Assembly: GCA_029226955.1 (NCBI GenBank) | Contig: JAQXZA010000150.1 | Span: 1 to 46,924, forward strand | Direction: 5' to 3' | DNA from: Clostridia bacterium | GTDB lineage: Bacteria > Bacillota > Clostridia > Oscillospirales > Acutalibacteraceae | Length of the DNA stretch: 46,924 bases | Shown: in pieces, positions 33,569-42,700 of the stretch | How the letters are laid out: each line of letters begins with the position of its first letter | Numbering within the stretch: the first letter of the stretch is position 1 | Made by a program: the position numbers and the translations under genes | Notes under the pieces: generated by a model | What the model was told of the DNA's origin: nothing | Seen by the model: the letters and a program-made list of their open reading frames with translations, nothing else | Databases searched by the model: none

Positions 33569-34429
33569 TTACAATAAAGTAGCAGCTTTTTCAGCTATCG
33601 CAAGCATTTTTTCTCCTTGTTCCGTAAAGTTTGACATATATGTTATTACAAGATTTTTATTCGGATAAACAAGGCTTTTTTGTCCCCATTTTCCGCTTAT
33701 TCTGAAACTGTCGTTATTTATCCATATAAAATAGCCGTAACCACCGTCACTATTATCAATCTGTTTTGCTGTTGACTGTTTTGCCCAACTTTCAGGCAAA
33801 ATTCTCTGATTGTTATAAACACCGCCGTCAAGATAAAGTCTGCCAATTCTGCTTAATTCATCAACGGTAAGTTCCATTCCCGTTGCACCGTAAAAATGAC
33901 CTTTCGGACAGGTTCTGTAAGGCGGATTGTGAATATCCAGCGGCTCAAAAACTTTCTCGTTAATATAGTCATAAAGCGGCTTTCCGACAGCAATTTCACA
34001 AGCAACACCGACAAGATAGGCGGAAATATTTGAATATGAAAACTTCGGACTTCTGCCGAAATCACTGTTTGACAAAAGCGAAAATTCAATCCAGTCATCA
34101 CCCGACGGACGAAACGGAAAACCCTCAACCGACATTGTAAGAAACCTTTTTATTGTAAGTTTTCTGAAATTTTCAAGCTGTTTTTCACTTAACAGTTCAA
34201 AATATTTTTTATCCAGATAATCGCATAAAAAATCATTCTCGGAAATTTTTCCCTCGCTTTTTGCAATTCCAAAAGCCGCTGATGTTATTGTTTTTGTAGC
34301 CGAATAAATCGGATAGCGTTTATCTTCGGCAAAAAATTTTTTATAAATCAGTTCATTATCCTTATGAATTTCAATTCCGTAAACATCAAGTTTTAAATCC
34401 TGTATTTCTTTTTCGATAAATTCAAGCAT
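33569..34429 (-). CDS. Leaderless serine hydrolase of the beta-lactamase (class C/PBP4*) family
   Basis: The protein has 286 residues with no signal peptide, so it is predicted to be cytoplasmic. The S-x-x-K motif is S43-A-T-K46 in YPIYSATKTITSAAFG, and the Y-x-N motif is Y132-S-N134. A C-terminal GKWGQKS stretch stands in for the K/H-x-G motif. The family hydrolyses or transfers acyl and peptide groups, usually outside the cell. A cytoplasmic copy between cysK (6 bp) and the ligase genes (22 bp) suggests it trims or transacylates a small-molecule amide or ester in the same pathway. Antibiotic resistance is unlikely given the missing signal peptide. Confidence 0.88.
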   Translation of the reverse strand: MLEFIEKEIQDLKLDVYGIEIHKDNELIYKKFFAEDKRYPIYSATKTITSAAFGIAKSEGKISENDFLCDYLDKKYFELLSEKQLENFRKLTIKRFLTMSVEGFPFRPSGDDWIEFSLLSNSDFGRSPKFSYSNISAYLVGVACEIAVGKPLYDYINEKVFEPLDIHNPPYRTCPKGHFYGATGMELTVDELSRIGRLYLDGGVYNNQRILPESWAKQSTAKQIDNSDGGYGYFIWINNDSFRISGKWGQKSLVYPNKNLVITYMSNFTEQGEKMLAIAEKAATLL

Positions 34430-34435
34430 AAATTT

Positions 34436-35377
34436 TTACTCCGTCTTATCCGAATACAAACCTGTTGAAATATAGCGTTCGCCACCGTCCGGCAAAAGCA
34501 CACATATTATTTTGCCCTTGTTTTCTTCACGCTTTGCAATTAACTTTGCCGCCCATAAAGCCGCACCCGACGATATTCCGACAAGAATACCCTCTGTTCT
34601 CGCAAAGATTCTTGCCGTTTCAAATGCGTCATCATTTTTTACGGTAACGATTTCATCATAAATTTCCGTGTTAAGTATATCAGGTACAAAGCCGGCTCCT
34701 ATACCCTGAATTTTATGAGCACCTGACTTGCCCTCAGTAAGAACAGGCGAATCAGCCGGTTCAACTCCGATAACCTTTATATCGGGATTTTGTGCTTTAA
34801 GATATTCGCCTACACCCGAAATTGTTCCGCCTGTGCCTATGCCCGCAACAAAAATATCAACTTTTCCGTCCGTATCATTCCATATTTCAGGGCCTGTGGT
34901 TCTGCGGTGGCACGACGGATTTACAGGATTGGTAAACTGACTCGGCACAAAGCTGTACGGTGTCTGTTTTGCAAGTTCTGCCGCTTTAAGAATTGCCCCT
35001 TTCATTCCGTCCTTGCCGTCCGTAAGTACAATTTCAGCACCGTATGCTTTCAGAAGATTTCTTCTTTCAACACTCATTGTATCGGGCATTGTGAGTATAA
35101 TCCTGTATCCTTTTGAGGCGGCAACCGACGCTAAACCTATTCCCGTATTGCCCGATGTAGGCTCGATAATCACGGAATTTTCAGACAAAAAACCTTGTTC
35201 CTCAGCCTCCTCAATCATAGCGGCGGCAATTCTGTCCTTGACAGAACCGGCGGGGTTAAGATATTCAAGTTTTGCAAGAATTTCAGACTCCAACGCATTA
35301 TTTTTTTCAAAATTTTCAAGTCTGAGTAATGGAGTGTGACCAATCAAATCAGTTAATTTTCTATAAATTTTGCTCAC
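34436..35377 (-). CDS. cysK: Cysteine synthase (O-acetylserine sulfhydrylase)
   Basis: The protein has 313 residues from a GTG start behind AGGAGAT. The PLP lysine is K47 in LNPAGSVKDRIAAAM. The substrate loop is EPTSGNTGIGLA, the phosphate-binding loop is GTGGTISGVG, and GISSGAALWAA follows. It makes cysteine from O-acetylserine and sulfide in the cytoplasm. It heads a five-gene operon whose next members are a serine hydrolase and two gamma-glutamyl ligases, so its cysteine (or a cysteine analogue) may feed a dedicated pathway. The promoter is at 35476-35504, leaving a leader of about 90 bases. Confidence 0.95.
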   Translation of the reverse strand: MSKIYRKLTDLIGHTPLLRLENFEKNNALESEILAKLEYLNPAGSVKDRIAAAMIEEAEEQGFLSENSVIIEPTSGNTGIGLASVAASKGYRIILTMPDTMSVERRNLLKAYGAEIVLTDGKDGMKGAILKAAELAKQTPYSFVPSQFTNPVNPSCHRRTTGPEIWNDTDGKVDIFVAGIGTGGTISGVGEYLKAQNPDIKVIGVEPADSPVLTEGKSGAHKIQGIGAGFVPDILNTEIYDEIVTVKNDDAFETARIFARTEGILVGISSGAALWAAKLIAKREENKGKIICVLLPDGGERYISTGLYSDKTE

Positions 35378-35475
35378 AATAACATCTCCTTTTTTTACGG
35401 CAACACAGCAAGCAATGATTATAAAGTATCATTTAATATAACCTTGTTATCATATAGTTTTAATAGGTTTTATAT

Positions 35476-35504
35476 ATTATATCATATATTTCTGATAAAA
35501 TCAA
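35476..35504 (-). promoter_or_regulatory. Sigma-A-like promoter for the cysK operon
   Basis: On the minus strand the site reads TTGATT, a 17-base spacer ending TGA, then TATAAT. A second TATAAT lies nearer the gene at 35421-35426 without a good -35. I see no T-box or SAM-riboswitch signature in the leader. Confidence 0.7.
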
Positions 35505-35549
35505 GCCTTTTTGAAATTTATTCAACACAAACGAATTACATCAAATAAT

Positions 35550-35627
35550 TTGAAAAGTCAGAAATTTATCGGTTTAATTCTATTGAAAAGTCAGTAAAAT
35601 CGTGCTAAAATCTTATTGAAAAGTCAG
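35550..35627 (+). repeat. Three 12-bp direct repeats with an exact 33-bp period
   Basis: TTGAAAAGTCAG occurs at 35550, 35583 and 35616. Each copy begins with a -35-like TTGAAA. In the first two copies a -10-like box (TTTAAT, TAAAAT) follows at 17 bases. The array covers the promoter region of the following ATPase gene, so it looks like an iterated operator or a tandemly copied promoter. Confidence 0.85.
35583..35611 (+). promoter_or_regulatory. Promoter of the plus-strand ATPase gene
   Basis: The site reads TTGAAA, a 17-base spacer, then TAAAAT, using the second 12-bp repeat as its -35 region. Transcription would start near 35618, about 25 bases before the GTG start. Confidence 0.6.
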
Positions 35628-35642
35628 AACAGAGGTGATTTT

Positions 35643-36995
35643 GTGTTATTCCGCAAGATTCAGACACTGATTGAAACACATTTGAAAAGCGATACCAATA
35701 AAATTTTGCTGATTGACGGTGCAAGACAGGTCGGCAAGACTTATATCATTCGTTATGTCGGACAAAAGCTGTTTGAAAACTTTATCGAACTCAATATGGT
35801 AGAGGATTCACTCGGTGACCGACTTTTTGCCGAAGTAAAAACTATTGATGATTTCTATCTTCAAGTCAGTATGCTTGCCGGCAATAAAATGAAACAAAAA
35901 GAAAACACACTTATTTTCATTGATGAAATACAGGCATATCCGCATTTGCTGACATTGTTAAAATTCCTGTCGCAAGACGGAAAATTTACATTTATTGCCA
36001 GCGGTTCACTGCTCGGTGTCACACTATCACAGACAACCTCAATTCCTATGGGCAGTATTCGCAAAGTGCGTATGTTCCCACTGGATTTTGAAGAATTTTT
36101 ATATGCAAACGGACTTGGTGAATTAGTTGTATCAGAAATGCGTAAAAAGTTTGAGCGTGAAGAAGAACTTGATGAACCTACACACAATAAAATAATGGAT
36201 TTATTCCGCAAGTTTTTATTGGTAGGCGGTTTGCCTGACGCCGTAAACTCTTATCTGAACGACCATAATATTCAGCTTGTACGTGAAATTCAAAGCGAAA
36301 TTCACGACTATTATGCCACTGACGCATCTAAATATGACAACGAGAAAAAACTAAAAATCCGCCGTATCTATGACCTGATTCCGTCCAATATGGAAAATAA
36401 GAAAAAGCGTGTAATAGCACAAAGCATAGAGAACAAAAAAGGCAAGTCGTTCAGTGATTACAGTGATGAGTTCGAGTATCTTATAAGTGCCGGTATTGCC
36501 CTCAATGTTCAGGCAATATCTAACCCGGTTTTTCCGTTGATTGAATCGACAGGCAAGAACCTGTTGAAATTGTATCTGAATGATGTCGGTATTCTTACGG
36601 ATATTTTATACGGCAATAATATTCGTGCTATTCTGAATGATGAAAACAGTATAAATCTTGGTTCTGTTTATGAAACTGTTGTTGCAAGCGAACTTATCGC
36701 ACACGGATATAAACTTTTCTATTACGATAACCGAAGTAAAGGTGAAGTAGATTATCTTATTGATGATTATAAAAATCTGTCCGCTGTGCCTGTTGAAATT
36801 AAGTCCGGCAAGGATTATACGGTTCACAGTGCCTTGAACGCTTTTATACAGAATGAAGATTATCATATCAAAAAGGCTTATGTTCTTTCAAACGCAAGCA
36901 CCGTCACTCACAACGGCAAGATAACATATCTTCCGATTTATTATATTATGTTTTTTCAGAACACACCTGATGATATAAAAGACCTGAAATTCTGA
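35643..36995 (+). CDS. AAA_14/DUF4143-type ATP-binding protein
   Basis: The protein has 450 residues from a GTG start with AGAGGTG five bases upstream; a TTG further upstream lies in the repeat array. Walker A is DGARQVGKTY near residue 26-35 and Walker B is LIFIDEIQAYP. FIASGSLLGVTL and FPLDFEEFLYANG are typical AAA_14 segments. The C-terminal part (GSVYETVVASELIAHGYKLFYYDNRSKGEVDYLI … VEIKSGKDY) has the E-VD…E-x-K pattern of a PD-(D/E)xK nuclease-like DUF4143 fold. This common bacterial and archaeal family has no settled function. It is the only plus-strand gene here, convergent with a relative. Confidence 0.9.
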   Translation: MLFRKIQTLIETHLKSDTNKILLIDGARQVGKTYIIRYVGQKLFENFIELNMVEDSLGDRLFAEVKTIDDFYLQVSMLAGNKMKQKENTLIFIDEIQAYPHLLTLLKFLSQDGKFTFIASGSLLGVTLSQTTSIPMGSIRKVRMFPLDFEEFLYANGLGELVVSEMRKKFEREEELDEPTHNKIMDLFRKFLLVGGLPDAVNSYLNDHNIQLVREIQSEIHDYYATDASKYDNEKKLKIRRIYDLIPSNMENKKKRVIAQSIENKKGKSFSDYSDEFEYLISAGIALNVQAISNPVFPLIESTGKNLLKLYLNDVGILTDILYGNNIRAILNDENSINLGSVYETVVASELIAHGYKLFYYDNRSKGEVDYLIDDYKNLSAVPVEIKSGKDYTVHSALNAFIQNEDYHIKKAYVLSNASTVTHNGKITYLPIYYIMFFQNTPDDIKDLKF

Positions 36996-37016
36996 TTACT
37001 GCAATCAGTAAATTGA

Positions 37017-37059
37017 CCCTTTCTTTGATAATTATACAACATCAAAGAAAGGGTTTTTT
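37017..37059. terminator. Terminator between the convergent ATPase genes
   Basis: CCCTTTCTTTGAT pairs perfectly (13 bp) with ATCAAAGAAAGGG around an 11-base loop, followed by six T on the plus strand. It sits in the 94-bp gap between the convergent genes. It should stop the plus-strand transcript efficiently and the minus-strand one less so. Confidence 0.85.
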
Positions 37060-37089
37060 AAATCTTAATATACAGGAAAAACATACCTG

Positions 37090-38319
37090 CTATGACAACA
37101 GCCAGTCAATTAAATTAAGAGATTTTATGCCGTCATAGGATTTTATGAAACTTCTGTCCATAGACAATACGATTTTTTCGTAGTTGTCAGGTATCATACG
37201 CAGAGGGCGGAGTTCACGCTCACGGGTTTCAGGTGACTGCATACTTTCTGTGACCTGAATGTATAACTTATCATCAGGTTTTTCCGCAACAAAGTCAACT
37301 TCTGTTTCCCCCACTTTGCCGATATATACACGGTAATCACGACGGATAAGTTCAAGAAAGACAATATTTTCAAGAATATGACCACGGTCAGCGTCACGAT
37401 AACCTAGAAGCATATTGCGAAAGCCTATATCAATAATATAGATTTTCCCAAGAGTTTTTAATAATTGTTTGCCTTTTACATCATACCGACCGACATAAAG
37501 GAAAACATAGGCATTGCGTAACAGAGAAATATATTTTTCTACTGTTTTACCGGCAACATTTTTTCCTTTTAAATTCTGAATGTCGCCTTCATCAGATAAA
37601 ATATTACCTATTTTATTCGGAGATGTTATACTTCCTATATTGGAGCAAAGGAACAATATTATTTTTTGCAACATAGTTTGGTCAACCTGATTATTTTTTT
37701 GAAGAATATCCCTCAGAACAACAGTTGAATAAATACCGTCCAAAGCCTGATTTATTCTTGCCACATCAAACTTATATTCTTTTAATATCGGCATTCCGCC
37801 AAATTGCAGATACCTTTGAAATTTTTCGTCCATTGTAACTGATTTATCAAACTCATAGAATGTAAGAAATTCCTTAAACGAAAGCGGCAGCATACGGATT
37901 TCCACATATCGTCCTGAAAGCAGAGTGGAAAATTCCGTAGAAAGCAGATAAGCATTTGAACCAGTAATATATATATCCACGTCAAAATCAAGACGGAATG
38001 ATTCTATTGCTTTTTCCCAGTGTTCCACGGCTTGCAGTTCGTCAAAAATCAAATAGGTTTTTCCCTCTTTTGAAATTCGTTCACTTACATAATCATAAAA
38101 AGTCAGATAATTTGTAATATCACGATAACGCAAAGACTCCATATTCATATGAATAATATTTGAATCAGCTACTCCATTATCCGTAAGATACTGATGAAAC
38201 AAGTCAAGCAATGATGATTTTCCACACCTACGGATACCTGTAACAATTTTAACCAAATCCACATCTTTATTCTGAATCAACTGTTTTAAATATTCCGGTC
38301 GGTTGATTAACTTAGGCAT
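37090..38319 (-). CDS. AAA_14/DUF4143-type ATP-binding protein
   Basis: The protein has 409 residues. Walker A is TGIRRCGKSSLL near residues 27-38 and Walker B is YLIFDELQAVEHW. IYITGSNAYLLSTEFSTLLSGRYVEIRMLPLSFKEFL is a signature stretch of this family. The C-terminal half has RGHILENIVFLELIRRDYRVYIGKVGETEVDFVAEK and YIQVTES, the degenerate PD-(D/E)xK-like DUF4143 portion. It is only distantly similar to the convergent ATPase. A CAGGAGGTG site and a sigma-A promoter containing a repeated motif lie upstream. The molecular function is unknown; the position between a thiol operon and Wadjet suggests an accessory or defence island. Confidence 0.9.
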   Translation of the reverse strand: MPKLINRPEYLKQLIQNKDVDLVKIVTGIRRCGKSSLLDLFHQYLTDNGVADSNIIHMNMESLRYRDITNYLTFYDYVSERISKEGKTYLIFDELQAVEHWEKAIESFRLDFDVDIYITGSNAYLLSTEFSTLLSGRYVEIRMLPLSFKEFLTFYEFDKSVTMDEKFQRYLQFGGMPILKEYKFDVARINQALDGIYSTVVLRDILQKNNQVDQTMLQKIILFLCSNIGSITSPNKIGNILSDEGDIQNLKGKNVAGKTVEKYISLLRNAYVFLYVGRYDVKGKQLLKTLGKIYIIDIGFRNMLLGYRDADRGHILENIVFLELIRRDYRVYIGKVGETEVDFVAEKPDDKLYIQVTESMQSPETRERELRPLRMIPDNYEKIVLSMDRSFIKSYDGIKSLNLIDWLLS

Positions 38320-38346
38320 AGCACACCTCCTGAATTTATTATTTAT

Positions 38347-38374
38347 ATTATATCTGAATTTCCGACATAGTCAA
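38347..38374 (-). promoter_or_regulatory. Promoter of the minus-strand ATPase gene with an internal repeated motif
   Basis: On the minus strand the site reads TTGACT, a 16-base spacer, then TATAAT. The spacer contains GTCGGAAATTC, which recurs twice more upstream (38415-38425 and 38455-38465). Its placement inside the promoter suggests an operator. Confidence 0.7.
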
Positions 38375-38382
38375 TAGTTTTG

Positions 38383-38465
38383 GACTTGCAAATCTGAAAC
38401 TTTATAAAATTCAAGAATTTCCGACTTGCAAGTCTGAAACTTTATAAAATTCAAGAATTTCCGAC
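38383..38465. repeat. 40-bp tandem duplication covering the jetD 3' end
   Basis: Two nearly identical 40-bp units begin at 38383 and 38423 (GACTTGCAARTCTGAAAC…), differing at one position, and the start of a third unit is at 38463. The right-hand unit includes the jetD stop codon at 38451-38453. The junction forms a near-perfect 22-bp palindrome (TTTCCGACTTGCAAGTC then TGAAA), in which AAGTCNGAAA appears on both strands. Confidence 0.85.
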
Positions 38466-39776
38466 ATAAAATTCTGTTTTTATATCTTCAATCATCTTGT
38501 CAATAAGCTGTTCCTGATAGCCGGCAAGTTTTTCTTTTTTTACCGCTGTGCAAACATCAAAAAGGCGTGTATCGGTCACACCGTCAAACTGAATCAGTCT
38601 TTCGTCAGTAACGGGTTTATCGGAAATTGAGTCATAATAATCCTGAACTGTCATTCTCCACGGACGGATTTTCTGCGGATTTCGGCATATAATTTTATTT
38701 GCTATTAAAATACCCTCAGGGTCGGTATCGCCCGAATAATATATTTCACAGTCGGAACGGCACAACATATCTATAAGCAAAAGTGACGCTGTTTTCATTT
38801 GTCCTGATGTACACAATGCCGATATTTTCATATCTTTGAGTTCTTCACAGATATGTGAAAACACAGTCTGATTTTCAAAAACATATACTTTTTTGCTCTC
38901 ACAGTCTGCACCTGTTATTTTTCCTAAATTTGAAAGCGTTATGACATAAGACTCTTTGTTTTTAATAAATTCACTGTATGCCTGATGTATGCCGTTTTCG
39001 GTGTAAAGTCTTATTCCGTAAGCCGTTGTAAAACTGGAAATATCGTCTGGTTTTATTCCGTATGAATAGTATAACTGCAATATTTCTTCTGCACTCATAT
39101 TTCCGCTTTTGTTTTGTAGAAAAGACAAAAGCTGTATCAACAGTTTTCCGGCAACTAAGTTTCTGTCAAAATAATGCGGATTGCGTGTTATTTCAGCCGC
39201 AAGAATTGCAAGACGAATACCGTTTTCAGAAATATGATTAAGATATTCAAAAGCACTGCAAACATTATATATTATATTTTCGGTTTCAGCTTTGGATTTT
39301 TCATATTCTGAAATTATGAGTTTGTAGCCGTAATTTTTATTTTTTCTGATATTTTCAAGCCAGCGTACAGAAGAACACTCATCACCATATTCTGACGAAA
39401 TTCTTTTGATAATTGCAGAAAAGAAATCCGATTTTTCGTTTATTTTTTCTGTTTTATATTCCTTGTTTGTTATCAGCTTTTCGCCGAAATATGTTTCAAG
39501 CAAATCATAAAGCGTTATGTTTTTATATTTTGTTTCGGAGAGTGCCTTTTCAAAATCTGACATTGAAAATTTTATTTTTTCAGTATTATTGAAATCCTTG
39601 CCGAGAAATCCGCCCAACAGCTCTTTTTCGCTGTCGGACGGATTGTCAAGAATTATATAACCGGCACTTCTTCCGTAATGCCGCCATTTCTTTTTCATCT
39701 GTTCAAAGGCACGGTTATAGCCGTTTTTGCTTTTAAAGTAATTAACACAGGAATTTAATTCATCACAATTATTCAT
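38451..39776 (-). CDS. jetD: Wadjet type II nuclease subunit JetD (TIGR02679-like)
   Basis: The protein has 441 residues. The C-terminal half is a toprim-like catalytic core: the conserved Glu in VYVFENQT (about 298-304), then SGDTDPEGILIANKI (348-362) with D350 and D352. This is the fold used by JetD to cleave DNA. The N-terminal half is a DUF3323-like arm (WRHYGRSAGYIIL). In Wadjet systems JetD cuts closed circular plasmid DNA after the JetABC motor extrudes it. The start overlaps the end of jetC by 8 bp. The last codons lie in a 40-bp tandem duplication. Confidence 0.9.
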   Translation of the reverse strand: MNNCDELNSCVNYFKSKNGYNRAFEQMKKKWRHYGRSAGYIILDNPSDSEKELLGGFLGKDFNNTEKIKFSMSDFEKALSETKYKNITLYDLLETYFGEKLITNKEYKTEKINEKSDFFSAIIKRISSEYGDECSSVRWLENIRKNKNYGYKLIISEYEKSKAETENIIYNVCSAFEYLNHISENGIRLAILAAEITRNPHYFDRNLVAGKLLIQLLSFLQNKSGNMSAEEILQLYYSYGIKPDDISSFTTAYGIRLYTENGIHQAYSEFIKNKESYVITLSNLGKITGADCESKKVYVFENQTVFSHICEELKDMKISALCTSGQMKTASLLLIDMLCRSDCEIYYSGDTDPEGILIANKIICRNPQKIRPWRMTVQDYYDSISDKPVTDERLIQFDGVTDTRLFDVCTAVKKEKLAGYQEQLIDKMIEDIKTEFYVGNS

Positions 39777-42700
39777 TCAAAATCCTTTCGTGTCCGTTCC
39801 AGTAATAGTTTATTACTGTTACAACATCTGAATTTGCCGGACGCAAAAGCTCGGCAATACGAAGTGACGGTACGGTTTCATAACAGCCCCACAAAACCTG
39901 AGAATTGATTATATAGTCAAAATCAAGTTTCTGCACCAGTTCAAACATACTGCTTATATTTTTGTCGTCAACTCCGGCGAATGCCTCATCAAGTGCGATA
40001 ATACGTGGGTGGTCGTTGTTTTCGGCTTTTTTGTACTGTGCATTTACCGCCGCAAAAAGCGGAACATACATAGCCATTGCCTTTTCACCGCCGCTGAAAC
40101 GGTTAAATGCTCCGTTTGTAAGTTCTTTTTTGGACTCGGAATTTCTGTAATAATACATTTTAAATTCAAACCATTTTCTGTAATCGAGTGCGTCCCTTAC
40201 CAAATCGGAATAATTCACCGTTTCGCCGTTTTCCTCAGCCGTCTGTTTTGCAATATGAATTTTATTTCTGAAATGCGAGGAAACCCTGTCTATATCCTGT
40301 GTTGTGAGAAGTTCCCTGTCACGTGCAAGAAGTTTTTCGAGTTCGGAAATTTCAAGTTCGTTGTCGTTTTCGGCACTTCTTGCTTTCCAGTCAAGCGAAA
40401 ATGTCAGCCCCATTGATGTATCCATATTCTGCATAAGTGCTGACATATCCTTTATCCATCTGCGGCTCTCGGAAATACGTGCATTAAGTTTACGGCTTAA
40501 TGTATCGGCAAGGATATTTTCAAACAGTTCACGGTCTTTTTCCTGTATAAGCTGCTCCGTACTTTCTATCATACTTTTAACAGCAACGCAAAAATCGTTG
40601 AAATACAGTTTCTGCCCGTTAAGCGTTGCATAAATACGTTGTCTTTTTCTCAGCGTATTGGTATTTTCGCTGTTTTCAAAGCAGTCTTCAAGCGTTGCAC
40701 CGTAAATTGCAATATTGCTGTTGTATTTCTGAAATTTGTTATGCAGTAACGTTATCATATCAGAAACGGATTTATCCTTGTCATTATTATGAATACAGCC
40801 GACTGCTTTTTTCGCTGTTTCATAGGACGAATTGCCGACCTCATCAAATACAAGATTCAAAGACAATTCTTCTTCAAAATAGGTTTTCAGATTTTCCGTT
40901 ATTGTCATAACTTCCGCACTTTTGATTTTTGCGTTTTCTATTTCCGTTTCAAGCCTTGAAATATTATTTTCGGCAACAGCTATTTTTGTTTTGTTGTCGG
41001 AATATCTGCTTTCGTTTTCTCTGAGCATACGGTTTATCTGAGTAAGTCTTTCGGCTTTTGCCTTAACTTCGGGATTGTTCAAAAATTCATTTATCTGATT
41101 TATGAGTTTATCATAGCTTTCAACTTTTCTTATTATATTTCTCAGTTCAGCCTGTGTTTCGTCAATAATATCGTTTTCGCTGTCGATATTATATTGAACA
41201 TTTTCATATCTGATTTTTGCATTATTGTATTTAGTAACCGTCTTATCAAGCTCAATAAAGATATTTTTATAGTCTGATACTGCCTCTCTTACTTCTTTGT
41301 AGCTTTCGGTGTTCCGTGCGTAAGGAAGTATCTTACAGGCAGTAATCATATCCTGTTCGCATTTTGTTTTTACCGCTGACAAATCAAGCAGTATTTTTTC
41401 CTGAGCGTTAAAATCTCTTACGGCGGAATTATAATTCATTTCGCACTCTTTTGACATATCTATTGACCTGTCAAGGTCGTCATATTTCGGCAAAGCGTTT
41501 TTATCTTTTTCGAGAGTTGAAATTCTTTGATTTATTCCGTCTGTTTCATTTCTTAAAGCATTAAGCTGTTCTGTACATACATCTATTTCTTTTTGCTTTT
41601 CGGCAATTTGTTTTTCCTTGTTTCTGCGTCTTGCATTAACGCCGATATACATAGCGTCACTGTCAGCGGTGCTGTAACCTTCAAGAATACCGTTGCGGAA
41701 ATATCCGTCGGGAGAAACAACAAACTTACTGTCGCTTTCTCTTTTCTCGCTGAAATCCGCTAAAATTTTTTCCGTCTGAAATTTCAGTTCACTGTGAATA
41801 TCATCACTTATTTTCAGCTTGCCGAATTTTTCCGTGCCGTTTCCGTCAGTATGAATTATTACATCAGAATAGCCTTTTAATAACTGTGTTGCCTTTTCGT
41901 AGTCGTTTTCGGCTACAATAAGAGAGTCAAGCAATCCCGAATCCGTAAGCTGACATTCAAGCATATTCTGTTCATCAGCACTTATGTTATCGGCAAAATC
42001 AACAGCCTCATAGAACGGTATGAAATTTATGCCGTTTTGTGTAAGTATTTTTCGTGTTTCCTGTACTCTTTTACTTCTTTCGGGAACAGGTTCTTTCATA
42101 TTTATAAGCTGTTGAAGTTCGTTTTCAAGTGATTTTTTTGACTTAATAAGACTGTCCTGTTCTGACTGAATGTCAATTTTAATACGGTACAGTTCATTAT
42201 ATTTTTCATTGTACAAAGAGTTTGTAATATTCAGAATTTCGCCGTAATCAGCCGGACTTTTATACTGCTTTATAAGTTCAGACAGCTTTTGAACGGTTTC
42301 ACTATTCAGAATAAGTTCTTTGTGTTCGTCAGCAAAAATATAATATTGTTCTGTTATGCTGTCCCTTGATTCGTCTTCAAGTTTTCTTGCGGAATTAAGT
42401 TCCTTTTCAGCTATTGACTTATTTTTACTGCGTTTTTCGAGTTCTTTTTCTGCATTGTTACATTCATTTGTTTTTTCTTCAAACCTGTTCACAGCGTCGA
42501 ATGCAGTATTTATATTTTTTGACAGACGGTTAAGTTCATCAGAAATATTCCTTGAAATACGTTCATAATCATTACTTTCGGGCAGTTCTTTTACATCATT
42601 GTGTTTTTCAAAATTCAGTATATCGTTTTGTTCGTCAAGCTGTAAAAAAAGATTTTCAATATTGTATTTATAGTCATCTGTTTCTTTGAGGATATTTTTT

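Noticed and set aside
33569-34429. Antibiotic-resistance beta-lactamase
   Set aside because: There is no signal peptide and the setting is a biosynthetic operon, so resistance is not supported.
35378-35480. T-box or SAM-type riboswitch in the cysK leader
   Set aside because: No AGGGTGGNACCGCG-like T-box or SAM-box core is present, and the leader is short and AT-rich.
35550-35627. CRISPR-like spaced repeats
   Set aside because: There are only three copies of a 12-bp unit with 21-bp intervals, the intervals contain promoter boxes, and no cas genes are nearby.
37090-38319. Orc1/Cdc6- or transposon-helper-type ATPase
   Set aside because: The AAA_14 segments (TGSNAYLLS, MLPLSFKEF) and the DUF4143 C-terminus fit better.
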